From assembly GCA_051660685.1 (NCBI GenBank), contig JBOFQB010000051.1, forward strand, positions 1 through 64,000: a stretch of DNA of 64,000 bases, in the 5' to 3' direction. A program made the position numbers and the translations under genes. The stretch comes from JAVBSX01 sp051660685 (GTDB taxonomy: Bacteria; Planctomycetota; Planctomycetia; Pirellulales; Thermoguttaceae). This document shows positions 41,263 to 50,562 of this stretch, in pieces (the stretch's first letter is position 1; the number at the start of each line of letters is the position of its first letter). The notes below the pieces were generated by a model. It made no database searches and was not told the DNA's origin. It worked only from the letters and a program-made list of their open reading frames with translations.

Positions 41263-43233
41263 ATGGACGAGACAAAATCTTCAGTCGGTTCTCCCCCGGA
41301 ACAGCCGGACGAAATGAAAACGGTTTCGACAACGATCCATTTGGTCTCGCAAAGTTCTCATCGATTGCGTCCTCCTATACTGCCAATTCGCTCAGACGAC
41401 AAATCGGTTCATTTGGACGGGGAAACCGAACCTAGCGTCGTCGATTCCCGCTTGGAATTACCAATCATGCGGGCCAAATCACTCATTCTCTGGAATCCGT
41501 TTGGTCGGCTCTTTGCCCCGAAGTACCGCCTGCTCAACCGGGTCCTGACTCTCTCCGCCCTGTTCTTTGCCCTGATGTTGTTGGTCGGTTATTACGCAAT
41601 GCAGGAACAAATTGCTCTTGCTCCCTTAAACCCGAACCAATATAAACCGATTCGGCTCTCCCTCGTTGCCCCTTCTGTTCTCGCAAACGGCGTTGCAACC
41701 CTGTTGGAATTGAAGATTGAAGATTTTTCCAACGAGAATCAGTCTCTTCCAATCCGACTGACCTTGCGAGACGATCAGGGGGAAGAATTGCTCGTTCAAC
41801 ATGAAATGACCGATTCGAGCGGACAATTGTTTACCGTTCTTGAAGTTCCTGAAACAACGGCGTCGTTGATCGCTTTGGAAGTCCTCCCTTTACCAAAGTC
41901 GGTCGGGACTGTCGCTTCACCTCTTCATAAACGTCTTGCAAGTTCCAACTCGGCACTTTCCAAATCAGCACTGTCCGACTCAGCAAGTTCCCAATCAACA
42001 CTGTCCGACTCGACAAGTTCCGACACAACACTGTCGAACTCGATACTTTCCGACTCAGCGATTTCCAACTCGACAATTTCCAACACAACGTGTTCAACGT
42101 CGGAAATTGCAAATCGTCTTGAGTATGAAAATGCGCCCGGGTTGCCGTTTGTCCATCTGATTCCCGTTGTTCAACAACTCCCCAACCCGACACCCCTTGT
42201 TCGGGATGATGTCTTCAAAGACCCCCAACCGGTCGAATTGCAACTGTTAAACCGGGATTCTCTCGCTAATGAACCCTTAAAATTTCAGGTTTTAAGACAT
42301 TTAGCTCCGGTTGTGAACTCCCGGTTTTATGTCGTTATCACAAAAAATGGTATTCCAATCACCCAAAAATCTCTTACTTGGCAAGAAACAGACCCCGTTG
42401 TCGAACTCCCTCTTTCCGAACGCATTTCAGGATTGTTAAACATTCATCTTTTTGACGGACACACAGTTCCCCCGATTCATGTTGCTCAGACACACCTATT
42501 TCGACGAGCGATTCGACATTTGAAGATTGAACAACTTGAACCGACCGAGAAAATGTTGCCGATTCGGGTTGTGAACGAACAAGGACATCCCGTTGTCGCT
42601 CATCTTCGCCTCATCGGAGGAGATGGTCCCTTAAATGACCCCGCTGTTGTTGACCCCCCACTTATTCTGGACAATCTGCACGAACTCGCCCAATCGTATG
42701 CTGCTGTTAATGTTGAACAATTTCAATGGAACGTCGAAACATTCCGCTCGAAACTTTTCCTCCTCGGTCTACTCGGCAGTTTCGGCGTCAGTATCCTCAT
42801 TCTCCTCGTTCTGTCATTCCGTATGCTCGCCAACCCCTTGCCGCTTCTTTTGATCGTCTTGCTCGGCTTTCTCGCGTTTTCACTCTGTTCAGCTCTTCAT
42901 CATCAATTCGAAGTCTATCGTTTTGCCGTTAAAACAATCCGGGAAAAGATACAACGAATTCAGCCGACTCTTTGTCGGGAAAACGCCGATCAAAGTGACC
43001 CTCATGTACCCTTAAAAATAATTTCGGCCCAACATTCGCCCGAAATTTTTTCGACGGAAACCGACACACAAGGGTATTACCAACTCATGCTGGAAGAGTG
43101 GAATGTTCTGCCGAATGAAGCCCATTCGGAAGAGAATGTTGAGCCAAAATCACCCAAACGGCCGATCTCGCACATTCGCATTGAAGCAACCTGTCAGGAC
43201 GGGCGTTTGGGTTTTGCCGAAATCATCCGCTAA
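41263..43233 (+). CDS. Membrane protein with Ser-rich pentapeptide repeats, unknown
   Basis: A 656-residue protein of no recognised family. One hydrophobic helix lies near residues 95-120 (LTLSALFFALMLLVGYYAM) and two near 505-560 (LLGLLGSFGVSILILLVLSF and PLPLLLIVLLGFLAFSLCSA). The loop between them is probably periplasmic; it begins with beta-sandwich-like sequence and holds about ten Ser-rich 5-residue units (LSDSA, SSQST, LSNSI) coded by a 15-bp tandem repeat at 41940-42090. The C-terminal 90 residues may form a carboxypeptidase-regulatory-like beta fold (TDTQGYYQLMLEEW). ATG 41263 is chosen over TTG 41215; neither has a clear Shine-Dalgarno. Confidence 0.65.
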   Translation: MDETKSSVGSPPEQPDEMKTVSTTIHLVSQSSHRLRPPILPIRSDDKSVHLDGETEPSVVDSRLELPIMRAKSLILWNPFGRLFAPKYRLLNRVLTLSALFFALMLLVGYYAMQEQIALAPLNPNQYKPIRLSLVAPSVLANGVATLLELKIEDFSNENQSLPIRLTLRDDQGEELLVQHEMTDSSGQLFTVLEVPETTASLIALEVLPLPKSVGTVASPLHKRLASSNSALSKSALSDSASSQSTLSDSTSSDTTLSNSILSDSAISNSTISNTTCSTSEIANRLEYENAPGLPFVHLIPVVQQLPNPTPLVRDDVFKDPQPVELQLLNRDSLANEPLKFQVLRHLAPVVNSRFYVVITKNGIPITQKSLTWQETDPVVELPLSERISGLLNIHLFDGHTVPPIHVAQTHLFRRAIRHLKIEQLEPTEKMLPIRVVNEQGHPVVAHLRLIGGDGPLNDPAVVDPPLILDNLHELAQSYAAVNVEQFQWNVETFRSKLFLLGLLGSFGVSILILLVLSFRMLANPLPLLLIVLLGFLAFSLCSALHHQFEVYRFAVKTIREKIQRIQPTLCRENADQSDPHVPLKIISAQHSPEIFSTETDTQGYYQLMLEEWNVLPNEAHSEENVEPKSPKRPISHIRIEATCQDGRLGFAEIIR

Positions 43234-43442
43234 TGCTTTGTCAATACTTATACATGCTCGCCGAGTTTTGAAGCAGCATTACAGTTTTGAAGTGACATCA
43301 CACGACATCACAAGTGGTACTTGGTTTTCGCTGATTATGTGGTAAACTGTCCCGCTTTCACTCTCCCTTTCCGCTCCCCCCGAGAGAGTCTGTCGTCCTT
43401 GAGTGTCGTTCTCCCCTTTTGCCCAAAGGAGGTTTCCCTAAA

Positions 43443-44645
43443 ATGACCCCGGTCCCTATACCCGAATTTGATTATGCCGGACTGAAAATTCCGACCCCCT
43501 ACTACATCATTGATCGAGCTCTTGTACGTCATAACATGAAAATTCTTGAAGACGTTCAAAAGAGTTCCGGGGCAAAGGTTCTCCTTGCTCTTAAAGCGTT
43601 TTCAACATGGGGCGTTTTTTCGGACATGATTCCGTATCTCGCCGGGGTCACTTGCAGCAGTGTTCATGAAGCAACTCTTGGGAAAGAGGAATTTGGCAAG
43701 GAAATTCACGTCTATTCTCCCGCTTATTCCCGGGACGAGATGAAATCGCTTCTTCCGTTGGTCAACCATTTGGTCTTTAACTCGATTAAACAATGGAAAC
43801 AGTTTCGTCCGCAAGTTCTAAAGTATGAACGAAAAATACAATGTGGTTTGCGAGTCAACCCCGAGTATTCCGAAGTCCAGAACGAAATGTATAACCCTTG
43901 TAACAATCGGTCCCGATTCGGAATCAGGGCAGATGAATTGGAAATTTCCGATTTGAAAGGGATTGACGGTTTTCATTTTCATACCATGTGTCAACAAGGT
44001 TCTGACGTTTTGGCGAGAACTCTTGAACTTGTTGTCGAAAAATTCGGGCGTTTTTTCAAAAAATTAAAATGGATTAATTTTGGGGGGGGACATCATATAA
44101 CCCGACAGGGATATGATGTCGAGCATCTTTGCAGCATCATCAATCATTTCAGGAGCAAAACGGGTTTGGAGGTCTATCTGGAACCGGGAGAAGCGCATGT
44201 TCTCAATACAGGTTTTCTTGTAACAACGGTTTTGGATGTGATCGAAAACCCGAACAGTATTGATGTCGTTATTGTTGACACTTCAGCATCCGCGCACATG
44301 CCCGATGTTATTGAAATGCCCTATGTTCCTGATATTCTGGGCGCACGTCGTGTCGTTGAAACCTCTTTTGACGCCCCGCTTGAAGAGGGAAGATACAAGT
44401 ACATCGTCGGCAGTAAAACCTGTCTTTCCGGGGATATTATCGGCGAATACCTTTTCGGAAAACCTCTTCGTGTTGGTCAACGTGTCGTTTTCGGCGACAT
44501 GTCGCAATATACCATGTGTAAGAACACTACATTTAACGGGTTGCAACTCCCGACGATTGTTTCTTGCGACAGTGATACACCGTCCGGGAATGTTCGGGTT
44601 ATTCGTCGATTCGATTACAGTGATTATAAAATGCGGTTGTCGTGA
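43443..44645 (+). CDS. nspC: Carboxynorspermidine decarboxylase
   Basis: A 400-residue PLP enzyme of the alanine-racemase-like fold that decarboxylates carboxy(nor)spermidine in the alternative polyamine pathway. It shows TPYYIIDRALVRHN, the PLP lysine in VLLALKAFSTWGVF near 45, FHFHTMCQQG near 180, NFGGGHHITRQGYD near 215, EPGEAHVLNTGF near 255 and KTCLSGDIIGEYLF near 325. The ATG at 43443 is preceded by a near-perfect AAAGGAGG. The expected partner, carboxyspermidine dehydrogenase, is not adjacent; malate dehydrogenase follows instead. The SpeE-like protein at 5590-7536 is not a clear substitute. Confidence 0.93.
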   Translation: MTPVPIPEFDYAGLKIPTPYYIIDRALVRHNMKILEDVQKSSGAKVLLALKAFSTWGVFSDMIPYLAGVTCSSVHEATLGKEEFGKEIHVYSPAYSRDEMKSLLPLVNHLVFNSIKQWKQFRPQVLKYERKIQCGLRVNPEYSEVQNEMYNPCNNRSRFGIRADELEISDLKGIDGFHFHTMCQQGSDVLARTLELVVEKFGRFFKKLKWINFGGGHHITRQGYDVEHLCSIINHFRSKTGLEVYLEPGEAHVLNTGFLVTTVLDVIENPNSIDVVIVDTSASAHMPDVIEMPYVPDILGARRVVETSFDAPLEEGRYKYIVGSKTCLSGDIIGEYLFGKPLRVGQRVVFGDMSQYTMCKNTTFNGLQLPTIVSCDSDTPSGNVRVIRRFDYSDYKMRLS

Positions 44646-44680
44646 TTGACATTGTCGTGTTTGTGAGGAACATCATTAAA

Positions 44681-44757
44681 ATTCCGAATGATCCTGATTG
44701 ACAGGATTATAATTCGGAATGGTTGTGATTGACAGCATTGTAATTCGGAATCATTGC
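44681..44757. repeat. Inverted and direct repeat between nspC and mdh
   Basis: ATTCCGAAT (44681) and ATTCGGAAT (ending 44720), with inner ATCCTG/CAGGAT, form a hairpin. In addition a 31-bp unit beginning GATTGACAGGATTATAATTC (44696-44726) is repeated imperfectly at 44727-44757. It could act as a terminator or as a regulator site for mdh. Confidence 0.6.
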
Positions 44758-44829
44758 AGTTGGTCTGTTGGTCTAACGGAAATAACGGGGATTCATTCTT
44801 AACAATTTTGATTGGAAAGACAGGGAGAG

Positions 44830-45768
44830 ATGAAACGAGCTAAAATCAGTATTATTGGGGCGGGGAATGTTGGGGCAACGACTGCTCTTTGGTGTGCGAA
44901 AGAGGAACTGGGAGACATTGTTCTTCTCGATATTCCTGAATTGGGGAGTGTTCCAGCTGGAAAAGCCCTTGACCTTATGCAAGCATCTCCCGTCTTCGGT
45001 TTTGATGCTCAGATTAACGGGACCTCGGATTACGCCCAAACGGCTGAAAGTGACGTTGTTGTCATTACAGCCGGAATTGCAAGAAAACCGGGAATGAGTC
45101 GGGACGACCTTCTCGCTGTTAACGCAAAAATTCTGACCAATGTCTCGGAAAATATTCGTGAAACCAGTCCCAATGCAATCGTTATCATTGTCAGTAATCC
45201 TCTCGATGCAATGTGTCAAAAAGCATTGCAAATAACCGGTTTTCCCAAACAGCGGGTTTTGGGACAAGCAGGGGTTTTGGATACGGCCCGTTGTCGGACC
45301 TTTATCGCAATGGAACTTGGTGTCAGTATCGAAGATGTGACGGTTATGCTCTTGGGCGGACATGGAGATACTATGGTTCCCCTTCTCAGTTGTGCATCTG
45401 TCGGGGGAATTCCGATTGCCCAACTCATCCAACCTGACAAACTCGATGAAATTGTGAACCGAACCAAAAATGGAGGAGCGGAAATTGTTTCGTTGCTCAA
45501 AACCGGAAGTGCTTATTTTGCACCTGCTGCTGCAACCGCCCAAATGGTTGAAGCGATTGTTCGTGATAAAAAACGACTCATTCCATGTGCCGTGTATTGC
45601 GAGCGTGAGTACAATGTCGGGGGATACTTTGTTGGTGTTCCAATCATTTTGGGAACAGAAGGAGTCGAAAAGATCATTGAACTCAAACTCAGTCATTCCG
45701 AAGAAGCCGATTTTCGCAAGAGCGTTCAGTCGGTCAAAGATTTGGTCGAGACGATGAATCGAATGTAA
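44830..45768 (+). CDS. mdh: Malate dehydrogenase
   Basis: A 312-residue NAD-dependent enzyme interconverting malate and oxaloacetate. It has the Rossmann motif ISIIGAGNVGATTALWC, DIPELGSVPAGKALDL, GIARKPGMSRDDLL near 80, VSNPLDAMCQ near 118 and the catalytic-His motif LLGGHGDTMVPL near 172. The three arginines expected for malate specificity (RKPGMSR, and R in DTARCR) fit the LDH-like MDH group. ATG 44830 begins the conserved part and is preceded closely by GGGAGAG. Together with PckA and GlnN it serves central carbon and nitrogen metabolism. Confidence 0.95.
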   Translation: MKRAKISIIGAGNVGATTALWCAKEELGDIVLLDIPELGSVPAGKALDLMQASPVFGFDAQINGTSDYAQTAESDVVVITAGIARKPGMSRDDLLAVNAKILTNVSENIRETSPNAIVIIVSNPLDAMCQKALQITGFPKQRVLGQAGVLDTARCRTFIAMELGVSIEDVTVMLLGGHGDTMVPLLSCASVGGIPIAQLIQPDKLDEIVNRTKNGGAEIVSLLKTGSAYFAPAAATAQMVEAIVRDKKRLIPCAVYCEREYNVGGYFVGVPIILGTEGVEKIIELKLSHSEEADFRKSVQSVKDLVETMNRM

Positions 45769-45898
45769 AAGATTGACAAACTGAATGTTAAATCAGTGAA
45801 AATAGTCAGAATAGGCATTTCGTAGGGATTGTTTCGTGTGTTAAGCAAATCTTTTTGTCAATACCCGCGAAATGTGGAGTGTTCTTGCAATTCTCGGG

Positions 45899-45928
45899 TT
45901 GACAAGATGTCGCGTGATCGACTATAGT
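45899..45928 (+). promoter_or_regulatory. Predicted sigma-70 type promoter of the esterase-like gene
   Basis: A perfect TTGACA (45899-45904), an 18-bp spacer and TATAGT (45923-45928), 113 bp upstream of the ATG at 46042. Confidence 0.65.
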
Positions 45929-46041
45929 TGCAACGACTTGAGCGTGAGACAGTGCTTGAGTTTACAACTGCAAACGGTCAGACTGCAAACGTTCAGAAGA
46001 AAATTTCAAATCGACATTCACTTGTCCAACATTTGTTCATT

Positions 46042-46926
46042 ATGTCGGAAAAAACAGAATATACAGCGATCCAATCCGAAACAGCTTCTTCGCTTTTGTC
46101 GCAATCAGGCGGAATTGAGCAATTGCCAAAAAAGGATCAAAAGAAGAAGGGACAAGGGGACCAGAAAGGGCAAGCATGCAAGCGGAATACGGATGTTGCA
46201 AGTTCGCAATTGGATTTGGCCCGGGTTTCTGGAACAGCCGGGTTAGAACATCTTCTTTTTTCTCCAATGCACTATGAACCGGGTTATGCCTATCCTCTTT
46301 TGGTTTGGTTGCATGGAAGAGGTAATGACGAACGACAAATTCTGAAAATCATGCCGCTTATCAGCATGAGAAATTTTGTCGGGATTGCTCCTCGCGGTCT
46401 CCCCGTTGCATCCTCCTCTTCACTCACAAAAGTTTGTTCCATTCAACCGAACTCCTTGTTTCAACCGGGCGGAATGGAGTCTAAACGGTATTACTGGAAT
46501 TTTGAGGATTCCGATGTTTCGGATGCTGAACAAAAGATTTTTGAGAGCATTGATTTGGCAAAAGAACGTTGTCATATTGCTTCAAATCGCGTCTTTTTGG
46601 GGGGATTTGAGGACGGAGGTAGTATGGCGTTGCGGATTGGTATGCACTTTCCCGACTATTTTTCGGGCATCATTTCGTTAGGCGGGCGTTTTCCGACCGG
46701 AAATGTTCCGTTCCGACAATGGACGAGCATACGGAATTTGCCGATTATGCTTGCAATTGGGAGTGATAGTGCGGTTTATACCCCTGAAAATGCGTTTTCA
46801 GACCTGAAACTTCTCCATACAGCCGGTCTTTCTGTTTCTGCCCGACAATATTCTTGTACTCAAGAAATTCATCCTGAAATGTTGCAAAACATGAATCGTT
46901 GGATGATGGACATTGTTTGTCGATAA
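46042..46926 (+). CDS. Alpha/beta-hydrolase-fold protein, nucleophile serine replaced
   Basis: A 294-residue protein of the phospholipase/carboxylesterase type. After a disordered, Lys/Gln-rich N terminus (about 65 residues) come LLVWLHGRGNDERQIL near 95 (oxyanion loop), the elbow VFLGGFEDGGSMALRIG near 195, AIGSDSAVYTPENAF near 250 (acid) and QEIHPEML near 280 (histidine). At the elbow the family has GFSQGG; here the codon is GAG, giving Glu in place of the nucleophile Ser. It may be a non-catalytic binding protein or use different chemistry. No signal peptide. ATG 46042 is chosen, with a consensus-like promoter upstream. Confidence 0.78.
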   Translation: MSEKTEYTAIQSETASSLLSQSGGIEQLPKKDQKKKGQGDQKGQACKRNTDVASSQLDLARVSGTAGLEHLLFSPMHYEPGYAYPLLVWLHGRGNDERQILKIMPLISMRNFVGIAPRGLPVASSSSLTKVCSIQPNSLFQPGGMESKRYYWNFEDSDVSDAEQKIFESIDLAKERCHIASNRVFLGGFEDGGSMALRIGMHFPDYFSGIISLGGRFPTGNVPFRQWTSIRNLPIMLAIGSDSAVYTPENAFSDLKLLHTAGLSVSARQYSCTQEIHPEMLQNMNRWMMDIVCR

Positions 46927-47212
46927 TTATTCTTCGTGATTCTCGCGGACAATTTTTGCTCTTGGTTTTTTTGCGAAAAGTTGGTAGAGTTCGTTGGTCG
47001 ATTTCCTTGCGCGCCGATTGCGCGTTAAGGATGGAACCCCTCATTCCGTCTAAAAGTGCGGGCTTGACAGTCGTTTTTTTGTGGTATTTCGAGAGATTCA
47101 ACGAATTTTGAGAAATTCGGGCAAGACGACAACAAAAGACCGTAATGAATTTTTAACGGGGTAATCGGGCACTAACCCGGAAATTCACTTTTCCAACCAA
47201 CGATTTGCGAAA

Positions 47213-50200
47213 ATGTTCCGTTCACCATATTCTCAGATGCTGCTCAGTTTTCTTTGCGTTTTAGGAGCCTATTTCGCCTATTCCAAAGCAATTGTTCCGC
47301 TTGTTATTCCAACATCCAAAGAAGAACGTCAGAGTCTCTACGATCTGCAAGGGATCATGGAATCCGACGAAGAAATGCGGAAAGTGCTTGAACCGTTATT
47401 TCCTGAAACATCCTGGGAACGTCGCAGTCAGTTTATCATTCGTCAGAATAATCTGGTTCTGCTCTTCGATAAATATGACCCAAGCGGGAATGTTCTTGAA
47501 GTCAGTCCATGTACCGTTTTGATCCTTCCTGACGGAGAATTTGCTGATTCGAGCGAGCAATATCGACAAGCGATTATAATGCAAGCGTCGGAAAGGGCGA
47601 CATTGGAATTTGACGGAGAATTTCGACCAACATCGGGGACACTTGCCAATTTCAAAAGTGGACGTTTACATGGAAATGTGGTGATTCGGAGTGATATGAA
47701 GGAACTGGGTCCTGATGATGATCTCGTCGTTGAAACCCGGGATGTCGTGTTCAATGAAACCCAGGTTACAACAGAAGCGATTGTGACGTTTCGATTCGGC
47801 AAACATCGCGGAAAAGGAGAATGGATCATTGTCTTTTTAGAACCAAGTGATCCGAAAGACCCGAAATCCGCTAAAACGATTCAGCGTCTGGAAGTTCAGA
47901 AAGTACATCAGTTGGAACTGGAAATACCGCCCAAAGAGGGAGATTCGGCCCCGTCTGAACGTTTTGAGATTCGTTGTGCCGGTTCCTTTACGTTTAATCC
48001 TGACAAGGAATCGGATACATGTTGGGTTGCGACCTTCAATCGTAATGTGGAGCTTATGCGGATCAATGATGGAGCTTATGACCATTTGACCTGCAACACG
48101 TTGACGGTCTTGTTGGGACCTAATCCCAAATCCGGGGAACCGGGATTGCCGAATAATACGGTTGCAAGTATTGGGAAATTGGCCCCGCTTAAAGTGGTTG
48201 GACAGGGACAACCGGCGAAAATTCGATCTCCACAAAATGATGATTTTGTTGCAAGTGGAGAACGGTTGGAATACGATTTTGTCCGGGACCGAATCACCTT
48301 ATCCCGTTTACCCGGCTCCTCTCAAGTTGTTCAGATTTCCAATAATGGGGGAAAAAATTGGATTACATGTCGAACCTTGTCCTACACATTTGGAAAGGAT
48401 GGAAAATTCGGCGAGTTGTATGCGCCCGGGACGGGGGAATTTCGGGGAGAATCGGAATATGGAGGATCAGCGGAACCATTTCATTTGAGTTGGAGCGAAC
48501 GATTTCAAGCGATTCCTGATCCTGAAGACCCGCAACAAGTTCGTTGTGACTTGTTTGGAACAGTCAAGCTGAGTATGGAAAATCTTGGGACAATGACTGC
48601 TAAGGAAACGGCGATTTGGTTCAATCAAAAAAACAGTGTCAATCGTGAGAATAATGGAGAGAATCCAGATAATAACATCACGTCAAAATTGGGGGGCGGT
48701 TTGGCGGGATTGACCCCGGATCGGGCCCGAATTCAGAAAGATGTGTTGTTTGAAACTCCTAACGGAACCTGTGATGTCAGGGTTATGGAGATTTGGTTCC
48801 GAGAAGACACCGACAATAAAGAGGTTGTTTCCTCTTCTTTTGCTGATCCACCTTATGGAAATCTTTTTCCCGAAAAAGGTGTTCCGCAAACCAATATGTT
48901 GACCGATTCGTCTTCTGCGTCACAAAACAAACCGGTTAATACACAAGGTAAGGCAACACGGTCTTTTCTGGGCAATTCCTCGGACAAAGAAAATACACGG
49001 TTCAAGTTAAGCGGAGATTTAATGCGGCTGTTCGTCAAAATGCGAGGAACACAAGCGGATATTGAACAGATTTGGCTGACCGGTTCAGGAGGTGTCGTTA
49101 CGTTGACGGAGATTGATCCTAAAGAAGCGAATAAACCGATTCAATTGGTTGGAACCGAGTTGCATGTTTGGAGTCCTTTTAGCAATCGGACGATTGCGAA
49201 AGTTTTAGGGGAACCGAAAAAACCGGCTGTTTTTTCTGGAATGGAGTCCAAACTGACAGGTTTGGTGATGTTACTGAATCAGCAGACGAATCGATTTCAG
49301 GTTGAGGGAGCAGGGGAGTTGGTTACGACTCAGGTTGCTCTTGCAAACAACAAGGACGTGAAGTCGCAAACGGCCCCAACATCACAACCGGCTCCCTCTT
49401 CTCAATCGTTACAAGTCCCCAAAATTTCCAATATTGCTCAAGTCTCTCAAAACAATAAATCGTCGCAAAATCCCTCTTTGGACTCGAAAGGAACATTGGT
49501 TGTTCGTTGGATGAAAGGAATGGATTTTGACGGAACCCGAATTCAATTTGACGGAACCGTTGTTGCGATGTATCCTGCTCAGGAACTGCGATGTAACGAG
49601 CTGTTAATCTTTCTGGACCGCCCCATCTCGTTCATGGAGAGCAAGATCGAGCAGGACCCTAACGCCAAATTGGTTGTTTGCAACGGAAATGTTTATTTTG
49701 AAAGTATTCAAATGGAAGGGGCTGCACAAAAAGCGAGGTTGCGAGCAGAAGGACTTGAACAATTTCGGTTGTATCCGGCAACGGGGATGTTTGACGGAAC
49801 AGGACCGGGGAAATTACGTTCGACATTTTTAGGTTCTGACACAGCGTTACAAATGCCGGGAATGAAACCGATTGCGACCGTCAATTCAGAAACGAAATCA
49901 GAGACAAGTTCGGGAACGAATTCGGGGACAACGACGGAGCTTAAGCATGTTGACATCACGTTTTACGAAAAAATTGAGGGGAATTATCGGACAATGGAAG
50001 CGTCAGCATCCGGTTTGGTCGCTTGTGTTTACTGTCCCGTTGCACAATGGGATGAGACAATTGACCCGAATGACCGCGAACGTCTGAAGTCACACAACGG
50101 ATTCCGGCTCGATTGCGAACGACTTCATGTCATAAAAATGGTTGATCCGCTCAGTAATGCAGAAGGGGTTGAGATGACAGCAACGGACGGAACGCGAATT

Positions 50201-50425
50201 GAGGGGAGTCAATTTTTTGCAAGGGGCGAAACGGTCAAATACAATCAACTCAAGAGTATTGCTTCAATAGAAGGGAAGGGAACAATTGACGCAGAAATCC
50301 ATATACAGCGTAATCCGGGGGGGGATTATGAACCGCCTTTATATGGGAGATACCTTGAATACAATATGAAGACGAATGAAGTCAATTTTCAAGGCGTTCA
50401 CGGAACCCAGATGTTTAACCGTTAG
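47213..50425 (+). CDS. Large LptC/LptA (OstA)-like envelope protein
   Basis: A 1070-residue protein anchored by one N-terminal helix (MLLSFLCVLGAYFAYSKAIV), the rest periplasmic. It contains repeated beta-jellyroll-like stretches such as LFDKYDPSGNVLEVSPCTV, VVETRDVVFNETQVTTEAIV, YDFVRDRITLSRLPGSSQVV, LVVCNGNVYFESIQMEGAAQ and RIEGSQFFARGETVKYNQLK, in the style of the LPS-transport LptC/LptA/OstA fold. Linkers are Ser/Gln/Asn-rich. In planctomycetes such large proteins are thought to bridge inner and outer membranes for LPS; I infer the same. The last stretch (VKYNQLKSIASIEGKGTIDA) is most OstA-like. No lptB, lptF or lptG in the window. Confidence 0.65.
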   Translation: MFRSPYSQMLLSFLCVLGAYFAYSKAIVPLVIPTSKEERQSLYDLQGIMESDEEMRKVLEPLFPETSWERRSQFIIRQNNLVLLFDKYDPSGNVLEVSPCTVLILPDGEFADSSEQYRQAIIMQASERATLEFDGEFRPTSGTLANFKSGRLHGNVVIRSDMKELGPDDDLVVETRDVVFNETQVTTEAIVTFRFGKHRGKGEWIIVFLEPSDPKDPKSAKTIQRLEVQKVHQLELEIPPKEGDSAPSERFEIRCAGSFTFNPDKESDTCWVATFNRNVELMRINDGAYDHLTCNTLTVLLGPNPKSGEPGLPNNTVASIGKLAPLKVVGQGQPAKIRSPQNDDFVASGERLEYDFVRDRITLSRLPGSSQVVQISNNGGKNWITCRTLSYTFGKDGKFGELYAPGTGEFRGESEYGGSAEPFHLSWSERFQAIPDPEDPQQVRCDLFGTVKLSMENLGTMTAKETAIWFNQKNSVNRENNGENPDNNITSKLGGGLAGLTPDRARIQKDVLFETPNGTCDVRVMEIWFREDTDNKEVVSSSFADPPYGNLFPEKGVPQTNMLTDSSSASQNKPVNTQGKATRSFLGNSSDKENTRFKLSGDLMRLFVKMRGTQADIEQIWLTGSGGVVTLTEIDPKEANKPIQLVGTELHVWSPFSNRTIAKVLGEPKKPAVFSGMESKLTGLVMLLNQQTNRFQVEGAGELVTTQVALANNKDVKSQTAPTSQPAPSSQSLQVPKISNIAQVSQNNKSSQNPSLDSKGTLVVRWMKGMDFDGTRIQFDGTVVAMYPAQELRCNELLIFLDRPISFMESKIEQDPNAKLVVCNGNVYFESIQMEGAAQKARLRAEGLEQFRLYPATGMFDGTGPGKLRSTFLGSDTALQMPGMKPIATVNSETKSETSSGTNSGTTTELKHVDITFYEKIEGNYRTMEASASGLVACVYCPVAQWDETIDPNDRERLKSHNGFRLDCERLHVIKMVDPLSNAEGVEMTATDGTRIEGSQFFARGETVKYNQLKSIASIEGKGTIDAEIHIQRNPGGDYEPPLYGRYLEYNMKTNEVNFQGVHGTQMFNR

Positions 50426-50466
50426 AGAGACTGCCTAATTGTAGTTAGGAGTGACCTAAGTTTAGC

Positions 50467-50526
50467 CGCGATACAACGTATCGCGCGTTCTAAACCGCCC
50501 AAAATACGCGCAGAACGGTGTTCTGC
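50467..50526. repeat. Two dispersed hairpins after the LptA-like gene
   Basis: CGCGATACAACGTATCGCG (50467-50485) is the reverse complement of the hairpin at 38114 including its flank GCTAAAC. A second hairpin GCAGAACGGTGTTCTGC (50510-50526) follows. They lie between convergent genes and may end transcription from either side. Confidence 0.6.
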
Positions 50527-50562
50527 GGCCAAACGACTGAATGGTCTCGTCATTTCAGTTCC

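Noticed and set aside
44773..45696. 307-codon minus-strand open frame
   Set aside because: It is the antisense of mdh with no domain signature.
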